Assembly: GCF_012273895.1 (NCBI RefSeq)
Contig: NC_052118.1
Location: 1,674,001-1,738,000 of the forward strand
Direction of reading: 5' to 3'
DNA: 64,000 nt
DNA from: Zerene cesonia
Taxonomy: Eukaryota > Arthropoda > Insecta > Lepidoptera > Pieridae
Below the pieces are notes generated by a model that was given only the letters and a program-made list of their open reading frames with translations, was not told the DNA's origin and made no database searches. How positions within the stretch are numbered: position 1 is the stretch's first letter; each line of letters opens with the position of its first letter. Positions 33,831 to 46,045 of this stretch are shown one piece after another. The translations under genes were made by a program, and so were the position numbers.

Positions 33831-34030
33831 AAGCTCGTCCTGGTTCCGCCCTGATGTCAAGATTCATGTTTTATCCCAATGGAGCATTTAATCGGGATAA
33901 AAAGTATCCTACCATACGAGTCAGTTCATACCCTGTCTGTATATAAAATTTTATCAAAATCTGTTCTGTCGTTTCAGCGTGATTGACGATAAACATCCAA
34001 ACAAAATTCTCATTTAAAATATTAGTATGA
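33831..34030 (-). mobile_element. Helitron-like element, family B
   Basis: 'aagctcgtcctggttccgccctga', 'aatcgggataaaaagtatcc', 'accctgtctgtatataaaat', 'gtcgtttcagcgtgattgacg', ending 'aatattagtatga|t'. The CTAG end has decayed to 'aagctcg'. Confidence 0.65.
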
Positions 34031-34249
34031 TAAATACATTCTTCTGTTTATATTGGAAAAATATGTAAAATAACATACAAATTTTTCAAAAATTCATATA
34101 TTTATATCATGTGTCCGTTTTCTGTTTTGTGGGACGTATGTTTCAAACATCTATACAGAAACGAACAGAATTACTGATTTATTGTCTTGTGTGTAGGTGT
34201 GATCAGTCGTCTCTTCCCTCCCTTTTAACCTCCTCCCTGCATCGGGAAT
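34031..34249. other. Unique tract, nothing recognised
   Basis: 34190-34240 is C/T-rich (cttccctcccttttaacctc). No other signal. Confidence 0.35.
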
Positions 34250-34335
34250 GAAACACTTACATCAGTTTACCCGCATATGGCCAGCGTGGTGGATAGTGAT
34301 AATAATGATATAGTGACTGATGATGATGAAGAAGG
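34250..34335 (+). mobile_element. SINE 3' fragment
   Basis: 'tatggccagcgtggtgga' followed by 'ctgatgatgatgaagaagg' corresponds to the last part of the SINE at 30851-31140 with an internal deletion. Confidence 0.5.
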
Positions 34336-35084
34336 TTGGAATCTATAACTGAGAAAAAAAAGATCACGTAATTATTAAACACTTCCACGTACGTTGTTTT
34401 ACTGCAGCTCATAAAGCGAAATTTGCATGGACGTGACGCGTCAACGTGTTCGCCGAAAATCCGCCATTTTAAATATTATTACAGCTTATTTATATGATGT
34501 GAAAATGCGCTACGGTTAAACCGAAGGCGCTGTAAATGATGACGCGAGCTGGTGTTTCTTGGAGGGGAAAATGTAATTTGATTAATATTTTAATATAATT
34601 TCAAAATAAATTTGATAGCGATTTTATATGAGTTGATGAAAGCATTGAATTAGACTTGTACGATGTACAAACTTTTACTCTTCAGGGTAGGTACAATGCA
34701 GTAAATAGTCAATAAAAGTAATGTTGGGTAAAATTTAAAACAACAAAAAAGATTTCATATATGGAGTCCTAGAATACAATTCGTTTCAGATTTTCTCGCT
34801 ATAAAATAAAAGTTAATGTTAATACACATTACAGTTCGTGTAAATCATGTCACTCATATTTATTTAATTTTTGCTGTATTTCAGTACAGCGTAATAACCA
34901 AATGTTCATTCGGGATTATTAAATTTAATATGTTTACGCAGTTAACTGTGAATGTAATGTTTTCGACGTATGATTGATTTAAATATATTAATTTTTAGTT
35001 AGTCTTACATTTAATATAAGCGGTGCTGGAACATTTTACTGTTTTTACTCGGCTTTTTCTACGCATCTATAATAACGGTATAAT
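34336..35084. other. Unique tract, nothing recognised
   Basis: 34400-34560 is comparatively GC-rich (gacgtgacgcgtcaacgtgttcg, gaaggcgctgtaaatgatgac). No exon is supported. Confidence 0.35.
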
Positions 35085-35232
35085 GTGAAGCGCTTGTCTC
35101 TATGTTTGTACACACTTTTATCAGCAACTATTGAACCGATTACGGAAATTCGTTTACCGTTGGTTGTGTACCTGATCTCTGAGTACTATAGGGTATATTA
35201 TATGTACTACGAGCGAAACCGGGGTAGACTAA
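35085..35232 (+). mobile_element. Helitron-like 3' part, family C type
   Basis: 'gaagcgcttgtctctatg', 'tcagcaactattgaaccgatta' and 'tactacgagcgaaaccggggtag', stopping before CAGCTAG. Eroded copy. Confidence 0.5.
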
Positions 35233-36304
35233 TAAAGTACTCGTGACTTTATTTTTGATGAAAGCGTTAATTGGTTGTTTTAGGTTTACGACTTTTTTGT
35301 GATGATATAGTGTTGTGATTTTATTTTTTTATAAAATATAATTAAATTTGGACGTGAATATTACCGTCAGTTACCGGGTTATCTAATGAGCCCATCAATC
35401 GCTTTAGATAATTATGGTCGGGTCAATTTAGACATATGTACAATATTTCCTGCAGACTCAAAGGTAGGCCATAGGATTGTTCAATACACCATAAAAAAGG
35501 AAATCTAAGACTATCATAGAAAGTACGTAATAAAAAACGTGCCTAGGCACTCGAAGGGAACATGGAAATGTGTGCAAGGCGATTACAACTCTTCCAACTT
35601 TTTGAAATCGGTATAACTTATATTTCAGAAACGGTGGCAAACAAATAATCTACTCTACGAATTCTGATATAAATAACATTTCGCTGAACATCATGAGAAC
35701 GCCACTTTTATGACCACGAGTAACATTCTTCCAGGTATCGGGTCGATGAGGATTTTTTAGATTTTATTTATTATGATGTTTTGGTGAATCCTATCCTTGA
35801 GCTGGTTGAGAATTATTACACCTTCACTGGTTCTTGATAGTATTGGACAGGAATATTGAATCTTTAAATTTCATATTAAAGCTACAAAAATGTTAGACAC
35901 TTGAAGTAGATTTATTTACATTAGACTATTTTGCTCTAATGGGTTTTGTTTCATTAATTCATGCTAATGCTTGTGTGTAAGTTGTGGTCACAAATAACTG
36001 TTTGTGTATAGAAATATTCCATAAAAATAAAGCAGTCTCTTAGAAAGGCTTGTAACACTCGGAAGCTGTCGAGATATCCGAGATTTTTCACTGCTACCAG
36101 CAACGCTTACAATTTTATATAAAGATCGCACCTCTTATAAGTAAATCTTAAACTCATTATCATTCAGTTTATTTTAAACCTGTATATGTGAGAACGTGTA
36201 TATTATGCAAATGACTTGCAAGCTTTGTATGAAGGTTTATTTTTATGTGGGAAGATTTTTATATTTGGAAGGAGTGTTAGAGTGTTGAAAAAATTATATA
36301 AAAC
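35233..36304. other. AT-rich tract, nothing recognised
   Basis: No gene or repeat supported. Confidence 0.45.
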
Positions 36305-36465
36305 TTAAATGCCCCCAAATTGACAGAACTAAACCAAATCAAATTGTCTTTCAAATGAAAAAAGTATCACCAAAATCCGTTCATCCAGTCCACAGTTGTG
36401 TTAACAAACACAAAACTACAGTCGATTTGAGAACCTCCTGCTTTTTTAAAATTGACTATTTATAT
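36305..36465 (+). repeat. Interspersed repeat, family Z
   Basis: 'cccccaaattgacagaacta', 'caccaaaatccgttcatccag', 'gttaacaaacacaaaacta' and 'tttgagaacctcctgcttttt'. The same order occurs at 44419-44587 and 55245-55428. The class is unknown. Confidence 0.55.
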
Positions 36466-36519
36466 ACATGAATAAAAAAATTCTTAGTTTGAGTGTTGAA
36501 TAGAATGTTTGAGGTCAAT

Positions 36520-36690
36520 CAGGGGTACTGTGAAAAGGAGCAAAAAAAATTGGAAGTAACTACGATTCCCCCACACACCGAACGAAACAGCAGTATGCTA
36601 TTACACGCCGGTTTTCCGTGGGAGTGTGGTACTTCCCTGGTACAAGCTAGCCTAATTCGTGCCGAAGCGTGCACGACCACCACATACAAG
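36520..36690 (-). mobile_element. Retroposon remnant, family R
   Basis: Plus-strand 'gaacgaaacagcagtatgc', 'acgccggttttccgtgggag', 'gtggtacttccctggtacaa' and 'aattcgtgccgaagcgtgc' are the reverse of the family R body. The 3' block with poly(A) is missing. Confidence 0.65.
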
Positions 36691-39104
36691 GCGATAAAAT
36701 TTTTGTGTTAAAAATAATTATTTAAAACCACCACCGATTCGGATGATCGCTTCAAGAAGAATGGGCAAGAAACTCGATAGTCACTCTTAAAGAGTCTTTA
36801 AGTGCTTTAATAGATAGCCAATAACCTCCAACCTGTAATCAATGTTACTACATCATTCCAAAAAAGGTTCCAATCGTATTAAGAAAGGACACAATTTAAC
36901 ATTGCGAGGGCAATCTGTTCTCAGATATTATACTAGAATTGGGGGGATTACGATGTCATTCATATTCAAAAGGAAGCGGATATCCTTTCATAAGAAGAAA
37001 ATTAGGCCCTGGGACAAGTATTACATTGTTGTTCCATTATTATGATTGCCTATTTTGTTTTAATGCCTAATTTTATACCAGCTGTTATCCACAACGTTTT
37101 AGCATTGGGTTATTTTTCTGGTCCTTTTTTGTTTATACATTGGATGTTAAATTTGGAATAATTTATGATTTTAATTATTTCAGTTACATTGTTTGTATAT
37201 AAGCGAAAGTATTTTAAGCACTTTTCAGTATAAATTTATATTTATTTTGACGCCCAATCTCTGATATATGTAAATGTAGTGTTTAATACTCATGTTGCAT
37301 ATAATTTCAAAACTAAATATATTGAATTATGTAATTATTACCGATACGTGCAATAATTATGTGTATACTAATATAATAATGATATGAGGTTTGATTATTT
37401 CTTTTTTACTATGTAAGTTAAGAAATTCAGGATTAATTTAAAACTGTAGTTGTGTGTTTATTATCCCGAGTAAATTGTGCGAAGTCGAGATAAGCTGAAA
37501 TATGTAATGATTATACTATAAATAACAACTAAAACGTTATCAAAAATCTCATTATTCGTCCCAGACACAATAATGAATTTTAACGTTTCGTAAATATTGT
37601 TATAGCAATGGGTCGTGTTTAGGTTATTATGTCAAAACGTATGAACAACACATAAGTGGCGAATAATGACTGTGTATTACTGAATAATATCTGTGAAATT
37701 AAATAAAAACACGGTATCCTAATATTTATTACTATTTCCATAAACTTTTTTTATTTTCACACGTTTATAGAACATTATAATTGTAAAGTCAAAAGATAAA
37801 TTATCATCCACAAGTTGACAAACTTCCCAGCTTGCAATCAAAATATTTTGTTTATAAAACAAATTAGCACTCCAAGCAAGTACAACTTCTGTACTCCAAT
37901 CAACTCACAAATTCAATTCAAAGACAAAACCGATAAACAAATAAAACTTTTATACATAACAAATATTCGAAACCCCACGATCACGTTGCATTTTCTTTGT
38001 TCTTTGTTTTTCTTTGTCCGGTCGGGAAAAGGCTAATCTTAATATTTTTTTTGCATATCCTTCATTTGAACCACGGAATTGAATGAAAATAGATGAAGAA
38101 GTTCAATAAATTGAATAATTTATTGTGATTTTAAAGGAATTTATTACTTGACCGATCTAACCGATAATTTTAGCTATCTATTATAAGTTATGGTCTAGGT
38201 AGGCTACTTCAGATGTTATATCAAAATAAGTGTGTAACTTAACATTAAAACAAAAAAACGTTAATAACTGTAAATATTTGTAAAATCGATCGCATCAACA
38301 ATTTATATAGGTACTCTTATATTCATTTGATAAATATGTAGTTTAACAGGATTTTTACATAAGTATATGCGAGTTCTATAGTATTCAAGTGGAGCATTTC
38401 GAGGATTTTCTATCGTATTGAAGCCACTATCTGGTAACTTGTGATTTTTTAAAACTATACAGGCCATTAGGCATATGCCTGCTTAAATCTAAATATGTTT
38501 AGTACCTATGCTTCACACCAAAAAAACTCAACCGATTCAGATAAAATTCGGTTCAAAGATAGATTGAGACCCAAGAAAGTACATGAACGAAATATTCGGC
38601 TGAAAAGCTTGGTCTGTCATGTCGTTTGATTATCTGGAAGAAGACGCAAGTACAATGCAAGTATTGAAACGTGAAATACGACAATAATGCCAATATGTAT
38701 AAACATTAGCACTAAGGTAAACATTCCTTCGGCATCAGTCATAGAAACAAACACCCCTAAATCTGAACACGTTCCTACCTCACCGATAAATATCAAAGTA
38801 AAATTTACGATATATTTCTGTATGCATATTGTTCACTGTATCGTTATTTTCGTCACGATCCCATTTCGCATTCAGTGAAGGTGTCTAAGCACCTTTGGGA
38901 ACGTTTGATACTCGATCTAAAGTAAGTTTCAGTCGTAAGGGAGAAATTTTAAGTCTTTTTATTGTTATTTAAAAAAGAACCTCGGATGCGAAGGGCATGT
39001 GTCTGATATCGTATGTTTTTCCACATACATGATACAAGGACGTGGAAGCCAAACAATTGTATCATGCTATCAGTATAATTGCCTTTTACTGCTTAATTCT
39101 ATGC
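36691..39104. other. AT-rich tract, nothing recognised
   Basis: 36715-36790 contains 'accaccaccgattcggatg' of unknown origin. 38500-38640 resembles an eroded Helitron interior (actcaaccgattcagataaa). No gene is seen. Confidence 0.4.
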
Positions 39105-39372
39105 ATGTACGTGTGGAAGTCGAGGATGCTTTGGCACGCATTGGGCATGCTTGCACCGAGGTACTCCGCCAAAGAAGAAGTGTTTCGTACTTGCAGTGGG
39201 GAACCGGAGGTCCGCTTCCTTTGCTCGTCCCTCCCAGGCCATTTCTCACTTCCACTAGTCAATCTTTACCTTATTCCTAACTCCTTAAAAGCGAGCCTTG
39301 AATTCACAGAAGCATTATCTCTGCTAATGTTCATGGATCATTTACCATAAGGCGAACCTCCAGCTGGGCTTA
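39105..39372 (+). mobile_element. Retroposon remnant, family R
   Basis: 'atgctttggcacgcattggg', 'tgcaccgaggtactccgc', 'gaaccggaggtccgcttcc', 'actccttaaaagcgagcc' and 'aaggcgaacctccagctggg' follow family R order in its true 5'-3' sense. Three overlapping frames of 61-102 codons lie in it; none is a gene. Confidence 0.65.
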
Positions 39373-42300
39373 CGGTTTCACCTAAGTGGACTATTCAACA
39401 CTTTTTTTTCGAATCAGCAGTTACTGAGATTAGCGCGATCTCTCTGGCTGTGAATGTAAGGAAAAAAATCGCATTTGCAATCCGTTAAAATTGTTGTTTC
39501 TGCATGTATAATACTCGAGTAAAGTAAAAACAGGAATTAATTATATTGCAGTCTACAAAATGTATCGCAAGAATTTAACATTATTTCCTTTGAAATTACT
39601 AATTTCATTACCTTTACGATATTCATGGACATATATACATTAAATATATAGGAAATCTGATTGTATTTTGTAGTGTAACCTTAAAATGCGCAACTGTTCT
39701 AAACAAACAACTATTTGTTTAGAAAAATCGACGTGTATGAAAACGGAGTTATACGTAAGCTAGAATTTCCAATCCTATTTCCTATAAGCTCATCGTAAAA
39801 ACATGCTTTTTCTATTATAAATTTTCAACATGTTTTTCCTGCGGGCCAAAAAAGGAATTATATTTTCGAGTATCTACTACGTATTTGATTTTGTTTATTA
39901 TTTTTGCTAGCTGGGCCGGCGATTTAGTTCACGCGCGCGTTGATGCAAAATAAAATTAAATTCTTAAATAGTGTGATATGGCAACATACGCCTATATGTT
40001 TGCGTAGTAGCTATATAACAAAAAAGTTTCACCAATATTCGTCTAGTAGTTTTTGCACAAAAGCCGGGCAATTATAGACTTACCCAAAATTTCGGAATAA
40101 TTTATTTTGACTTGTGTTACTTGCATGAAGATCCTAAGATGTGAAATGGTTTTAGTTTTTATTTAATATACAGAACAACAGAAGTACCCTCTTCCACAGT
40201 TTTAAAATTTGAAGTTGTCGGGGTTGGCTAAACTGCATAATCGTATAGATATCGCCAACGTATATGCCGAGCGCAATAAATACACACCTAAACACCTAAA
40301 AAGTTATGTTATTTTTTTTCAATATCTTTCTATACAATAACATAATAAATGGCTTTCGCTTGGCTCATAGTCACAGCAATTCCTGCGTCACTTTCTTATA
40401 AATAATACATTCTATTGTTATATTCCAGTTCAATACTTTTAAAAATCGTTTTATCTCATGCAGCTGACGTTTGATAACAGTAAATGCACTTTCCTATAAT
40501 TCGAGTGCGGCACGATATAAAATTCAACCAATACGAATTGACAGCGAACGTACAAGAACGAGCTTTTAACTGCAATTTCTATGTGTTGGAAAATGGAATT
40601 CAAATGCAAGACATTCAAATCTTGTTTATAAATGTGGCTGATTTTTTTGGCCGTTATATGTGAAATTGAAATAATAAAACTGTAAGCGATAAGACTGCTT
40701 ATCTACATTGTTAATTTACGTATGGCTGGTTTAGAGTCACGCTGACCGTAGGTGTTGACAACCGAATCGTGTAAAACTTCATAAAGCGTATTGCAATAAC
40801 GCGTAGGTATCATCGTATGCGGTTAAATTGTAAGGAGCCATTTTTTGTTATCGGACAGGAAATCTTCAAAAGCTCTGTCTTTTGGGGAAAAAAAACAGAG
40901 CATGTGAGATTTTAACCTACTAAAGCCTCCTCGGTGGCTCAACCCAGGAGCTCCTATGGAACGCACCGGTGTTCCCACAGCAATATGCAAAACTATGTGG
41001 CTTCACCTTCATTCACACATTTCTAATAGATATTTCGAAAGAACAACTGCTGGACCGTAATAATGCATATAAAAATCTCCTTTAACAACCCTCGGTAATA
41101 CAACACACTATAACCAGACTAGGTTTTACATTGAAGCCTTTGTATTGTACAATAAATAAATGTTTATAGATTCATTCACAGCAAGGATATTTGGTTTCAA
41201 TTTTCTTTTGTCTTACAAATAAAATCTTAAACACGAAACATGAAAATTGATTATATACCTATAAATAAATGGAAAGTCTATTTTTAATTTTATAAATATG
41301 TCTATTTTATATTAATAGGCGTTAAAAGTACCAACGAAACAAGACTACACAAACAAACTCGAGGTGAGCAATTTCCACCTAATAACGTTACGTCGAAGGT
41401 TAGACCTGTATACCTTCTCTATTAATTATCTCATCTATGCAAAAACAGACCGCAATAAACTCATCCTAAAGTATTAACATTATAAATAATTTAAGTAACC
41501 AAACTCGACAAAACTTTAAGATTTATTCGCCCTATTAATTACCAGCTACGCGGAGACAGAGCGTAATTATTTTGTAGAGGCAGAGTGAAACCCAACGCTC
41601 GAAGGCGCTTGTATTTTAAATTTATTCCACTTTCCGCCTTTTATTTATGCGGTATGCTGTAATTTCGACGACAATGGCCTTTTTAAAGATCGAATGAGGA
41701 TAATTTTATTAGCTGTTTTTTAATGGCTCAGTCACTTGTAATAATTATAAAGGGAAGGTTTTAAGTCAAAACTCGAAGATGTAATAATAGAATACATAAT
41801 TATAACAACATTTTAAATTGGTAATTTGAAAATTCGCAGGTGCACAAAAAATTATAAACTTATAGCTATTTAATTAACTTAATTTGTCATATTAATGACA
41901 ATTAAAACGTTTTTGTATGAGGTTTTATATTCCCACTGTACGTTCCTAAAAGCATTACGAAGGACACGACAATTCAAAATTTGATTGAGAACCTTCTTTG
42001 TATCCTTATGGGATATACAGTACCATATAGAATCAAATACATACAAAATTTGTAGGTATGTTTGCTTTTCTTGGATATTAAAAGTGGTATCGAAATAGAA
42101 ATTTCTCAAGTAAACTTTCTTATTAAAATTCACATAACGTTCAGTGGATTCTTTGTTACATTCACATATTAATATTTTCATAATCGATTTGCATGTTTTA
42201 AACTAATCTTTATTATAAAGGCGAAAATAACACTGTCTGTCTATTATTCACGCCTGAACCTAAATAAAAGTGAAATTTAGTACAGACATAGTTTCTGACT

Positions 42301-43361
42301 TTAAACCTGAGAAAGTATAGTTTTTATTATGGGAATCGGAATTAAGAGGGAAAAACCTCAGACTGTCTTTGATTTACCTTTTTTATTTTCTCTTAAGCTA
42401 CAAAGTCTATATATTCAATAAAAGTAAAGAATAAAAGCTAATAATATGCATGTGACGTTTATCGGATATAAAGTAGACTTATAGCTGAATTAAGTTGCTT
42501 TGATATCACTTAGTTAGTTCTATGAAGTAGCGCAAAGGAATCGTTATAAAAATGGCCCATATACTTAGCTGACTTCATGTGTATTAAGGCAGGAAAGTAT
42601 GCTATAAATAGTTTTAGCTATACTTATAGCGCAGCTGTGAAAACTGGTCTTGTTTATTTTTCAAGTTAAGCGAACGTGGACTAGTTTCTGTAACTAACCA
42701 CTATGCGAGCAGATTTAATAGTTTTAAAGCATTAAAGGATTGCGAAATTAATTAGATTTTAATATTGACTAAAGTGTTGTACACATAACTCATAACTCAA
42801 TGAACATATCGAGTCGACTATAACATTCTGAGTGATCATGATTTAACGATTTTGTTCCTATGAATTTACTAAAACAGAGATAAATTTTTTGAGGTATAAT
42901 GATATAGTTTTAAGTAAATATTAATAGTCAAATCATTGTCTAGTGACGTCATTGTAAACTATGTACTAGTTAAAAAAAATCATCGTCTCTTTTGAATCTG
43001 CATCCTGAGTAAAGAATCAGATTTCAATTTACTGAAGCGAAGTATAAGTTTTACTATGTACTCTTACACCAAACTTCTTACAAACAGCAACGATAATATT
43101 AATGCACCTTGCGTGTAAATAGCCAAAAACTAAGTGCATTGTATGAAAAAACCGCCAACCAGACATCTCGGTTGTCTCGCGACAGTAACACATTTTCTAC
43201 GGTCGTGTTAATGTTTCTTAGGTTAAGTGCAAATGAAATTTATTTCCTGTTAACTCTCAGAACTTGAATACGGGTTTTGTTCGATAATATTAGTTGTAAC
43301 CTCATATAAAATACACTATGCATACGTTCAACTGAAAAATGATATTTTAACATCCTTAAAA
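39373..43361. other. Long AT-rich unique tract
   Basis: Nearly 4 kb without a supported gene. Weak Helitron-like scraps occur at 39955-40075 (ttcaccaatattcgtctagt) and 42205-42345 (ttattataaaggcgaaaata). 40925-40980 holds 'gcctcctcggtggctcaac', possibly a SINE head. The 100-codon minus frame 41879-42181 is K/N/Y-rich with no motif and is not called. Confidence 0.4.
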
Positions 43362-43400
43362 GAAAGAAAGAAACATTTATTTCTATTCTATTGCTATTTT
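43362..43400 (-). mobile_element. Retroposon tail scrap with (GAAA)n
   Basis: 'aaagaaagaaagaaacatttatt' repeats the tail seen at 24672-24700. The body to the right is unrecognisable. Confidence 0.4.
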
Positions 43401-43718
43401 TACTTTTGAAGATACAAAATTCAATTAAAATATATCATCTTATAAATAAGACTTAATTGTCTAAAATACAATAATTTCACTATATAAAACACAGCAAAAC
43501 GTGCAACACACAAATTTACGAATATAAAAATGTAAATCGATCTAACGAACATTAACCGAGCGGTTCGCTCATTTTCAATTCAAATTGATTCAAAATAAGT
43601 TTTTTCATTTTTCCTTCTCCCTACCTACCGAGGAATTGAATTAGGATTAATGTAATTTTCTTGGTAACCTAACCTCTAGACCGCGCAAGTTAAATATGAG
43701 GTTTCACAGGAAGTTTCA

Positions 43719-44114
43719 TTGGTGTTTTCTGCTTTTGTTTGGTTAATGATTATAAATGTTTATTTAATGAACCGTTTATATAAAGTGTTCAAACATGCTT
43801 TGGAGTTTTATGATGCATTTATTTATTCAAATAAACATCTAATCGTTTTGTTAATCGCACTTTCCTGTGCTTTTTTTAATTGTTTTCTGTTATGGTTTGC
43901 TAGACAGGGATCGCTATTAGTAATAAGTCTAGTTTTCGCTTTTGAATTTGTGCAAACAAATACAGTAGAGTTTCCATTCATATTATATTCCTATTTTATT
44001 TACTTTTTTTCCAATGTTTTTAAATTAAGATACTACTTGCTTTACGCACACGGCTTTGCCCGCGTAGTTGAAGCAAAAACAGTCAGGCAGTTCCGGGATT
44101 TCTTTCCCGCATAG
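43719..44114 (+). other. 131-codon hydrophobic open frame, probably not a gene
   Basis: The longest N-free frame in the window. Residues 1-105 are rich in F, L, I, Y and V, as expected from AT-rich DNA, with stretches that would score as membrane segments. The last 25 codons (AHGFARVVEAKTVRQFRDFFPA) are read from a Helitron-like end (44041-44130). No family is recognised, and no splice-bounded neighbours are seen. It could be an exon of a membrane protein only if transcript data show it. Confidence 0.15.
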
Positions 44115-44130
44115 TTTTTGTCGGATTTCG
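44041..44130 (-). mobile_element. Helitron-like fragment, family G
   Basis: 'cacggctttgcccgcgtag', 'gggatttctttcccgcatag' and 'ttttgtcggatttcg' match the layout of 6914-7085. Confidence 0.5.
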
Positions 44131-44267
44131 AAGCAATATTATATTCACATCTTAACTAAATTGAAAGAATTTTGGTATTTCATTACATTACACAATAATT
44201 CATCTAACAGATATAAACGAAAGCTTGAAAAGCACAGCGTTCGTCACAAAAAGAAAGATTAAGGGAT

Positions 44268-44281
44268 GGGGGGGGGGGGGG
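44268..44281 (+). repeat. Homopolymer G14
   Basis: Fourteen consecutive G in AT-rich DNA. Such tracts are rare here and can form quadruplexes; the exact length is prone to sequencing error. Confidence 0.8.
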
Positions 44282-44418
44282 AGGATGGAGAACTGGATAT
44301 TAGTATATAATGCAAAGCAGAGCCATAGAAAGACAGACAATACAAAATATATACTTTTTATGAATACATAACATATATATACGATTTATAGAAGTTGCTT
44401 GTAAAAAAATTATTTTTG

Positions 44419-44587
44419 AACAATAAGCTGAAAAGCGTCTTAAAATTTTCAGAGTTAGACCACCTCTCAAACGAAAAAAAACATCAAAATCAGATCTGTT
44501 CACCCAGTCAAAATTTTTGGGGGTTCTGGGGTAAAACAGAAAAATAAGTACAGTCGAATTGATCCTCCTCTTTTTGAAGTCGGTTGA
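44419..44587 (+). repeat. Interspersed repeat, family Z
   Basis: 'gagttagaccacctctcaaac', 'catcaaaatcagatctgttc', 'acccagtcaaaattt' and 'ctctttttgaagtcggttga'. The right end agrees with 55410-55428. Confidence 0.55.
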
Positions 44588-44990
44588 ATAAGAATCAAAC
44601 ATTCGAATTAAAATTTCATTCTCAAATAGCTAAGATTAAATGGATAACATTCCGGGTTTCTCGGACTGATTCTTTTATAGAAAACAAAGAGTACAAAAGC
44701 GCCGTCTTCAGTAAACAAAAGCTGTGAGGACAAGGAGAAATTTTATTTCTTTATCTAGAATGACGCTTGGGGCTGTGTCATTGTGACGGATGACTGCTAT
44801 CAACTCTGAGCTAATTGGCAGGAGTAAGGGTAGGCGCACACGACTTACAGTAAAGGTAAGTGCACATTGGCAATGGTAGAATGGAAATTAACTGCAATAT
44901 ATACCTACGCTTATATACGATTATAATATGGCATATATGTACCGATCAAACGCTTAGACCCGTAGCGTTCTAACGCTGTAGCGTCATAGG
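44588..44990. other. Unique tract, nothing recognised
   Basis: 44690-44870 is slightly GC-richer. No gene is supported. Confidence 0.35.
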
Positions 44991-45033
44991 ACCGTAGCAC
45001 CGTAGCACCGTAGCACCGTAGCAGCGTAGCACC
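44991..45033. repeat. 8-bp tandem repeat (ACCGTAGC)n
   Basis: Five consecutive 8-bp units (the fifth reads AGCGTAGC) plus ACC. Looser copies of the same phrase flank it (cgtagcgttctaacgctgtagcg upstream, gatcgtagcaacgtagc downstream to about 45080). Three units make 24 bp, so translated frames show a pseudo-repeat of 8 residues that is not a protein signal. Confidence 0.85.
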
Positions 45034-45080
45034 ATATCTCTGTATATTTGAAGCGCTATAGGATCGTAGCAACGTAGCAT

Positions 45081-45889
45081 TATTATGAAAGCAATAATAG
45101 TAGAACGAATGTTCATACTTTTTTGGTACATAAGTATTATTGTCCAAAGATACTGCATTTATTGTAATAACATCATAATAATATAAGGGCATTTACATAC
45201 AAAGCGATATTAAACCTTTTTCAATTTGAACTGTTCTGTTTATCTTGTTGTGCTCTAGCCTTAACATTTCGCGGTCTATCAAGGCTTCAGAAATGCATTG
45301 AGAATATTGTGATTCTATTTAGTAGTTGAATTGTCTCTTGTAATGTATAGAGTGAGGGTAGAAGTGCCGTTGCTTGATATTGAGAATGAGGTTTTATGAA
45401 CATACAGTACGTATTTGTTCATCTGTAACCGTCTACATAATTGAATCGTAATTAAATGTAGTATTTTTTATGGTTACAATATTATTTTGAGAATTTTTTT
45501 TAAAGATATATTTGATCACCATTATCATAATGTTTTTCTATTCTCTAAAAAAATCTCATTTATAAAGCATTTAAATCTTATAAAACTAAAAATTAATTAT
45601 TAGGTATCTCTTTAAACGCAATAATGTTTTATATTGTTGGGGACTAATAAAAACTCATGAACAAATCATTGCTGTCGCACCTTCGTTATGATAAAAAAAA
45701 TGGTTGCCTGTAAAGTCGGTTTTACGGGCGAAGATTTTACGTGACAACGTCTTTTTCTCGGTAGAATATTTATTGATATGAATATTATTAAATTGCACAA
45801 TGGGAACAAGGAATTGAATGAAAATAAGAATTGCACAAATTTTAACTATAGAAAATATATTTTGTTTACTAAAAAGACAGAGACAGAGA
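45081..45889. other. AT-rich tract, nothing recognised
   Basis: No supported feature. Confidence 0.4.
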
Positions 45890-46045
45890 CACAAGCACGC
45901 GCCGATTCAATGCGCCTAATTCTCTAGTGATGCGCGCGCGGCGGACCGATCATAATTCGGTGACTCATCGTAACGTTACCGGGCGTTACACTTTTTCATG
46001 AGTGACTCCGAGCCGCAACCTAATTTAAGAAGTTGTCACGTCAAC
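45890..46045. promoter_or_regulatory. CpG-rich island with AP-1-like sites (candidate)
   Basis: The island contains 'gatgcgcgcgcggcggaccga', GTGACTCAT (45959-45967) and its near mirror ATGAGTGAC, and GTAACG...CGTTAC in inverted orientation. TGACTCA is the AP-1/CNC bZIP core. The island is far richer in CpG than the AT-rich flanks and has no repeat signature. Promoter or enhancer role is inferred only. Confidence 0.3.

Noticed and set aside
38999..39350. Overlapping 93- and 102-codon plus frames
   Set aside because: Both lie in a family R retroposon copy.
41879..42181. 100-codon minus frame
   Set aside because: K/N/Y-rich composition as expected from AT-rich DNA, no motif, no splice context.
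44911..45192. Peptide with repeated RSYGATVLRCYG-like units
   Set aside because: Produced by the 8-bp DNA tandem repeat read in all frames, not by a protein repeat.
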